Assembly (NCBI GenBank): GCA_023450745.1
Contig: JAEXGR010000018.1
Coordinates: 1 to 64,000 of the forward strand
Source of the DNA: Synergistota bacterium
Lineage (GTDB): Bacteria > Synergistota > Synergistia > Synergistales > Synergistaceae
Direction of reading: 5' to 3'
Length of the DNA stretch: 64,000 bases
Position numbers and translations under genes: made by a program. The stretch's first letter is position 1; each line of letters begins with the position of its first letter. The notes beneath the pieces are model-generated. The model had not been told where the DNA came from and ran no database searches. It saw only the letters and a program-made list of their open reading frames with translations. This document shows positions 59,047-64,000 of the stretch, piece after piece.

Positions 59047-62000
59047 ATGTTGCAGAAAAAGGGCAAAGAACAGATTCAATATAATATGCGCAAGGCTCGA
59101 AACAGCGGCAGGAAAACCGGATTTGTAAGCATTTTGTTATGTCTTGTTTTCGCGCTTTCCCTGTTTCCGGGCACGGCATTTGCCGCCCGTGAAAAAACTG
59201 TCCGCGTGGGCTTCTTCTCCTTTGACGGCTATCACATGCGGGATGAGGCCGGCGGCATGTCCGGCTACGGTTATGATATTGTGCGGTACATGGCGGAATA
59301 CTCGAAGCTTGAGTTTGTCTTTGAGGGGTACGAGGCAAGCTGGAGCAAGGCGCAGGATATGCTGGAGGCGGGCGATATAGATATGCTTACCAGCGCCCAG
59401 ATGACGGCCGAGCGGCTTGAGCGGTTTGATTTCTCCAACAACCCTATCGGAATCTCCTCCGCGATGCTTACCGTGAAGGCGGGGAACACCGCGTACATCA
59501 GCGGCGACTATTCCCATTGGAGCGGTATGCGCGTCGGCATGATAAAGGGCAGCCGCCGAAACGCGGACCTTGCCGCCTTCGCGGTGGAGCAGGGCTTTAC
59601 CTACACCGGCGTGTTCTACGAGGACGTGGATTCAATGCTTGCCGCCCTTGCGTCCGGCCGAGAGATCGACGCCGCCCTGACGAGCAATCTCAGGCGCAGG
59701 CCGGGCGAATGGATTCTGGCGCAGTTTGCGCCGTCCCCGTTCTACGTGATGGTCCGCAAGGGAAATTCAGAGCTTCTGGGCGAGATAAACAGGGCCGTGG
59801 GAATGATGTATGCGGCCATGCCCAATATCGATTCACTCCTGATGAAGAAATACTATCTCGCAAACGGGGGAAGCGTCGCCTTTTCCGCCGCGGAGCAGGC
59901 CGTTATCGACGCTTCCGCGGCCGCCCCCGTGACCGTTGGCGTATTGGCGGAGACGCCGCCGCTGTGCTACCTTGACGCGGCGTCGGGCGAGTACCTCGGC
60001 ATATCCATGGAAATGCTGCGGCTTGTCTGCAAGAACACCGGACTTCATCTGAAATTTGAGTCCATGGACCTCGCGCAGAACGCGCCGGTGGGCTTTTTGC
60101 GCGCCGGGAAAATGGACTTGGTCGCGGGCATACTCAAGGTACAGACCTTTATCAACGACAGCGGACTGGTGCTCTCTGAGGGCATCGTTTCAGACTCTGT
60201 CGTGATGGTTGGCAGAAAGGGCTGCGATTTTACGCAGTCGCCCGGCGAAAAAACGCTCGCCCTCGTTTTAGGCTTTCAGGTAGGCAATGAATACGTCGCC
60301 GCGCACTTTCCAGACCACAATACCGTCATGTACGACTCGTTTGCGGAGTGTATGGACGCGGTGGCAAGCGGCGAAGCCGACGCTCTCATCTACCTGCGCA
60401 CCTGCGCCAGCTATTTTTTAAGCAACCCGCGCTATGAGTCGCTGGAGATCATCCCGGCCTACAGTATGGATGTGGTGACTTGCACCGCCGGCATCGCCGG
60501 ACGGGACACGCTGCTGATGAGCGTGATCGATAAGGGGCTCTCCATGATATCCGACGGTGAAAGAAACGCCGTCATCATGGAACATACCTTAAACCACCCC
60601 TATAAGCCGTCATTTTTAGAAACGGCCTATCAGCACAGGGCTCCGCTGCTGATCGTAGGCATATCGCTCGTATTCATGGCGGCGGCCGCCATTTTATTCT
60701 TTATCATGCGGCGAAAGAACGCCCGCAGGCTGATGACGGCCTACGAGCGCGCAAAAGACGCCCTTGAGCTGGCGGAAAACGCCAACGCCTCCAAGAGCCG
60801 GTTCTTTTCACGCATGTCTCACGAGATGCGCACGCCGCTCAACGCCATCATCGGCTACAACACGATCTCGGAGGATGTGCTTTCAAAGGTTAAAAACGAG
60901 TCTGATTATAAAGACGCAGCGACAAAAGCGCTGGATTGCGTCACAAAGGGCAATATCGCCTCCCGCCACCTGCTGACGGTCATTAACGACGTGCTGGATA
61001 TGTCCGCCATCGAAAGCGGAAAGTTTCGGATCGTTAATGAACCGTTTGATTTCAGAGGCGCGCTCTCAACTCTGACCGTCCTGTTCTTTTCGCAAGCGAG
61101 GGAAAAAGGCGTCAAATTTGACGTAACCTTCGACGCGCCGACCGATGAGTGGTTCATCGGGGATCAAATGCGCCTTAATCAGATACTCACCAACCTTCTT
61201 TCCAACGCGGTCAAGTTCACGCCGGAAGGCAAGAGCGTCAGCCTTTCCATCAGCGCCGTGCCGCAAAACGCGGATACGGCGCTTGTTCGGTTTACCGTAG
61301 CCGATACGGGCATTGGAATGAGCAAGGATTATCTTCAGAATATCTGGCGCCCCTTTGAACAGGCGGACAGCTCCATCTCACGCCGGTTTGGCGGAACAGG
61401 GCTCGGCCTCACGATCACCAAGAGCCTTGTGGACATGATGGGCGGCGCGATCACGGTGAAAAGCGAAGCGGGAGCCGGCAGCGTTTTTACCGTTGAAATT
61501 CCGCTCGGACGCATGGAGCAGCCGCAAAAGGACGTCATCTACGACTTCTCGGATTTTGCGGTGCTGATCGTGGACGACGACCCCAGCACTCGCGATTACC
61601 TCAGGCTGCTGTTCAGCCGGTACCACGTAAAAAGCGCGGCCGTTTCATCCGGCAGGGAGGCGATAGCCGCCGTCAGAGAGGGAATCGCTCAAAACCAAAG
61701 CTATTCGCTGTGCCTGATCGATTGGAATATGCCGGAGATGAGCGGCGCGGAGACCATACGCCGCATCAGAGAGACGGCGGGTTCTGAACTGCCCATCATC
61801 GTTATTTCGGCATACGACCTCTCGGACGCCGCGGCGGAGGCCTGCGTTTTGGGCGTGGACAATTTCATCGGGAAGCCCTTGTTCCAGTCCACCATATTCG
61901 ACATGCTTGTAGACATATCCGGGCAAAGCTATCCCGCGGCGGCGGAACAAAGAAGCGCGCGTGACTTCGGCGGCGCGCGCGTTCTGCTCGCGGAGGACAA

Positions 62001-62352
62001 TAAAATGAACATGGAGATCGCCAAAACGATTCTGTCTTTCTGGAACTTGACGGTCGATGAAGCGTGGAACGGAGCGGAGGCGGTGGCGAAATTTACCGGC
62101 AGCTCGGAGGGCACATACAAGCTTATCCTGATGGACGTGCATATGCCTGAAATGGACGGGTATCAGGCGACGCAGGCGATAAGGCGCCTAAAGCGCGCGG
62201 ACGCCGCCGTCATACCGATTCTTGCGATGACCGCCGACGTTTTCGCGGAGGATGTGGCGGAAGCAATGGCGGCGGGCATGAACGCGCACATCGGCAAGCC
62301 CATCGACACAGCCGCGCTTGGCGAACTGTTGAATAAGTATATTGAAAGCTGA
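59047..62352 (+). CDS. Hybrid sensor kinase with two solute-binding domains and two receivers (about 1101 residues)
   Basis: Parts in order: signal segment (SILLCLVFALSLFPGTAFAA); two SBP_bac_3 domains about 45-265 (TVRVGFFSFDGYHMRDEAGG) and 285-500 (VTVGVLAETPPLCYLD); a membrane segment about 530-555; HisKA with His592 in RMSHEMRTPLNAIIGY; HATPase (LTNLLSNAVKFTPEGK); first receiver with Asp892 in LIDWNMPEMSG; second receiver with Asp1030 in LMDVHMPEMDG. It probably senses amino acids or similar solutes. The start is uncertain: ATG 59047 has GGCGGTG upstream, ATG 59086 lacks a site, and the frame is open from 58960. The REC-GGDEF-EAL gene follows after 24 bases, so it is the likely output partner. 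Confidence 0.9.
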   Translation: MLQKKGKEQIQYNMRKARNSGRKTGFVSILLCLVFALSLFPGTAFAAREKTVRVGFFSFDGYHMRDEAGGMSGYGYDIVRYMAEYSKLEFVFEGYEASWSKAQDMLEAGDIDMLTSAQMTAERLERFDFSNNPIGISSAMLTVKAGNTAYISGDYSHWSGMRVGMIKGSRRNADLAAFAVEQGFTYTGVFYEDVDSMLAALASGREIDAALTSNLRRRPGEWILAQFAPSPFYVMVRKGNSELLGEINRAVGMMYAAMPNIDSLLMKKYYLANGGSVAFSAAEQAVIDASAAAPVTVGVLAETPPLCYLDAASGEYLGISMEMLRLVCKNTGLHLKFESMDLAQNAPVGFLRAGKMDLVAGILKVQTFINDSGLVLSEGIVSDSVVMVGRKGCDFTQSPGEKTLALVLGFQVGNEYVAAHFPDHNTVMYDSFAECMDAVASGEADALIYLRTCASYFLSNPRYESLEIIPAYSMDVVTCTAGIAGRDTLLMSVIDKGLSMISDGERNAVIMEHTLNHPYKPSFLETAYQHRAPLLIVGISLVFMAAAAILFFIMRRKNARRLMTAYERAKDALELAENANASKSRFFSRMSHEMRTPLNAIIGYNTISEDVLSKVKNESDYKDAATKALDCVTKGNIASRHLLTVINDVLDMSAIESGKFRIVNEPFDFRGALSTLTVLFFSQAREKGVKFDVTFDAPTDEWFIGDQMRLNQILTNLLSNAVKFTPEGKSVSLSISAVPQNADTALVRFTVADTGIGMSKDYLQNIWRPFEQADSSISRRFGGTGLGLTITKSLVDMMGGAITVKSEAGAGSVFTVEIPLGRMEQPQKDVIYDFSDFAVLIVDDDPSTRDYLRLLFSRYHVKSAAVSSGREAIAAVREGIAQNQSYSLCLIDWNMPEMSGAETIRRIRETAGSELPIIVISAYDLSDAAAEACVLGVDNFIGKPLFQSTIFDMLVDISGQSYPAAAEQRSARDFGGARVLLAEDNKMNMEIAKTILSFWNLTVDEAWNGAEAVAKFTGSSEGTYKLILMDVHMPEMDGYQATQAIRRLKRADAAVIPILAMTADVFAEDVAEAMAAGMNAHIGKPIDTAALGELLNKYIES

Positions 62353-62376
62353 CAGCTGGATTGGAGGGCACAGACT

Positions 62377-64000
62377 ATGCCGAGAAAAATACTGATCGTG
62401 GACGATAACGCCATCAACCGTGAGGTGCTGAAAAACACGCTTTCAAGGGATTACGACGTGTTGGAGGCAAAGGACGGCAAGGAGGCGTTCACCCTCATCG
62501 GCCGCAACTACAAGCTGCTCTCGGCAATTCTGACGGATATCGTCATGCCCGAAATGGACGGGTATGAACTTCTTATAAAAATCAGGGAGAATGTCCTGTT
62601 CACCCAGATCCCCGTCATCATGGTGACAGGCTTCGAGGACGAGGAATCCCGCGTCAAGGCGTTGATGCTGGGCGCAAACGACTTCATTTTGAAGCCGTTT
62701 AACCCGGACATCATGCTGCATTGCGTGAAAAACAACATCGCCCTCAGAGAAACGGCCTCCATCCTCAACGCTATCCAAAAGGACAAGCTGACGGGGCTGT
62801 ACAACCGCGAGGCCTTTTTCGAACGGGTCGCCGCCGCCGTCAAGGACCGCGAACCCGGCTTTTATTTCCTCTCCTGCTTCGATATCGACAACTTCAAACT
62901 CATCAACGACCAGTATGGCGCCGCGGAGGGAGACAGGATACTGCGGGAGATCGGCCATGCCGTAAACGAGAATATGGAAGCGATCGGCGGCATCGGCGGG
63001 CGGATTTCCGGCGACAACTTCGCCGCGCTGCTGACGGTTGAAAACCTGGATTTCAGCATCACGCGCGCCGCGGGTCAAGAAAGAATGAAATTCCTGGCGC
63101 AGCAGAACGTCGTGTTCAGCGTGGGACGGTATATTATCAATGACCCCGCGCTTCCGGCAAGCACTATTTATGACCGGGCATATATTGCCAAACAGTCTGT
63201 CAAGGGACGCTACGACAAGCATATTGCATACTTTGACGAAGTAATGCTGAAGAAGCTCATCTCCGACCAGCAGATCACCGCCGACATGGGCGGCGCTGTT
63301 TCAGAACGCCAGTTCGAGGTCTGGTTCCAGCCCCAGCGCAATCATTCCACCGGCGCGCTGGTGGGCGCGGAGGCGCTCGTGCGCTGGCGGCACCCCAAAA
63401 AGGGACTTATCCCGCCGGGAAACTTCATCCCGGTGTTCGAGCAGAACGGCTTTGTCTATGAGCTGGACAAATATGTGTGGGAAGAAACCTGCCGGTATAT
63501 TCGTAAATGGCTTGACGAGGGGCGCGACCCGCTGCCCGTCTCCGTCAATGTATCCCGTTATGATGTATTCCGCGCCGACTTTATCGCAACGCTCGTCGGC
63601 TTGATAAACAAATATGAGATCCCCGCAGGCCTTCTGCGGCTGGAGATCACCGAATCCGCATTCGCAGGGTCCACAAAAGAGATCGTGGAGATCGTTAAGC
63701 AGCTGATCGAGAAAGGCTTCACCGTTGAAATAGACGACTTCGGCAGCGGCTACTCCTCTCTCAATACGCTCAAAAACGTTCCGGCGCAGGTCTTGAAATT
63801 GGATATGCGGTTCCTTGAGGGCGACGACGATTCCGGCCGCGGCGGCAACATACTGGAATCCATCGTGCGCATGGCCAAATGGCTGGGCATGGCGGTGATC
63901 GCGGAGGGCGTGGAGGAGAAGGCGCAGGCAGACTACCTCGCATCGGTCGGCTGCAGCTACATCCAGGGCTATCTGTACGCCCGGCCCATGCCCGCTTCCG
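62377..64000 (+). CDS. Response regulator with degenerate GGDEF and EAL domains (runs off the window)
   Basis: A receiver domain (MPRKILIVDDNAINREVLKN, Asp54 in LTDIVMPEMDG) is followed by a GGDEF domain about 130-285 and an EAL domain from about 305 to the window end. The GGDEF active-site motif reads SGDNF, so cyclase activity is doubtful; the EAL catalytic set is intact: GAEALVRWRHP, EITESAF, IDDFGSGYSSL, KLD and AEGVEE. It should therefore be a c-di-GMP phosphodiesterase switched by the upstream kinase. GGAGGG lies before the ATG. The 3' end is outside the window. Confidence 0.92.
   Translation, partial: MPRKILIVDDNAINREVLKNTLSRDYDVLEAKDGKEAFTLIGRNYKLLSAILTDIVMPEMDGYELLIKIRENVLFTQIPVIMVTGFEDEESRVKALMLGANDFILKPFNPDIMLHCVKNNIALRETASILNAIQKDKLTGLYNREAFFERVAAAVKDREPGFYFLSCFDIDNFKLINDQYGAAEGDRILREIGHAVNENMEAIGGIGGRISGDNFAALLTVENLDFSITRAAGQERMKFLAQQNVVFSVGRYIINDPALPASTIYDRAYIAKQSVKGRYDKHIAYFDEVMLKKLISDQQITADMGGAVSERQFEVWFQPQRNHSTGALVGAEALVRWRHPKKGLIPPGNFIPVFEQNGFVYELDKYVWEETCRYIRKWLDEGRDPLPVSVNVSRYDVFRADFIATLVGLINKYEIPAGLLRLEITESAFAGSTKEIVEIVKQLIEKGFTVEIDDFGSGYSSLNTLKNVPAQVLKLDMRFLEGDDDSGRGGNILESIVRMAKWLGMAVIAEGVEEKAQADYLASVGCSYIQGYLYARPMPAS

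Noticed and set aside
1..64000. CRISPR arrays and tRNA/rRNA genes
   Set aside because: No regularly spaced repeats and no tRNA-like T-arm sequences were noticed on either strand; small RNAs could have been missed.

Overview
The window looks like a chromosomal segment of a Synergistota bacterium (Cloacibacillus/Synergistes type). Evidence: high-GC protein-coding DNA; a secreted hydrolase ending in a Synerg-CTERM-like sorting tail (about 13195-13290); a divergent histidine-degradation cluster using separate glutamate formiminotransferase and cyclodeaminase; dihydroxyacetone kinase, TRAP-type solute binding, rubrerythrin and several large hybrid sensor kinases. The genus is an inference; no rRNA or tRNA gene is visible.

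Layout. 1-1.7 kb: edge of a mobile element (truncated helicase, serine recombinase, XRE regulator). 1.7-5.3 kb: QueG-like Fe-S protein, a small unknown gene, and dhaKLM. 5.3-12.1 kb: a tight co-directional block nadE, yebC, ruvC-ruvA-ruvB, DUF2905, SpoIID-like, queA, glutaredoxin-like. 12.1-18 kb (minus): class IV aminotransferase, secreted hydrolase, MalT/LuxR-type regulator. 18-25 kb: hutH-ftcD-hutI on minus, diverging from hutU-fchA on plus. 25-33 kb: AAA/DUF4143 ATPase, purine nucleoside permease-like protein, rubrerythrin, an inactive-looking rhodanese, and a 1264-residue hybrid kinase. 33-38.7 kb (minus): radical SAM protein, ADP-ribosylglycohydrolase, phosphatase, and a serine biosynthesis pair (class V aminotransferase then serA). 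39-50.8 kb (plus): mltG, DUF4911, tldD, ftsK, (rpmB on minus), xseB, ispA, dxs, tlyA, nadK, recN. 50.8-54.8 kb: an AT-rich island. 54.8-64 kb: c-di-GMP/phosphorelay signalling genes.

Two items stand out. (1) The AT-rich island carries three paralogous multi-pass membrane protein genes that I do not recognise. Two are preceded by c-di-GMP-I (GEMM) riboswitch aptamers, in an inverted duplication. The third keeps the same leader sequence but the aptamer is missing. Each membrane gene is followed by a tiny ORF starting MALN(G/D)K or MELTGK. Next to it are a TRAP-type binding protein, two hybrid kinases and a REC-GGDEF-EAL protein with a degenerate GGDEF motif, so a c-di-GMP regulated surface or signalling module is likely. 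(2) Upstream of the aminotransferase-serA operon is a complete ribosome-mediated attenuator: a strong promoter, a 34-codon leader peptide with nine serines in eleven codons, mutually exclusive pairing segments and a U-tailed terminator.

Start codons were chosen from ribosome-binding-site spacing where it mattered. Functions are from motif recognition by eye, without database searches.
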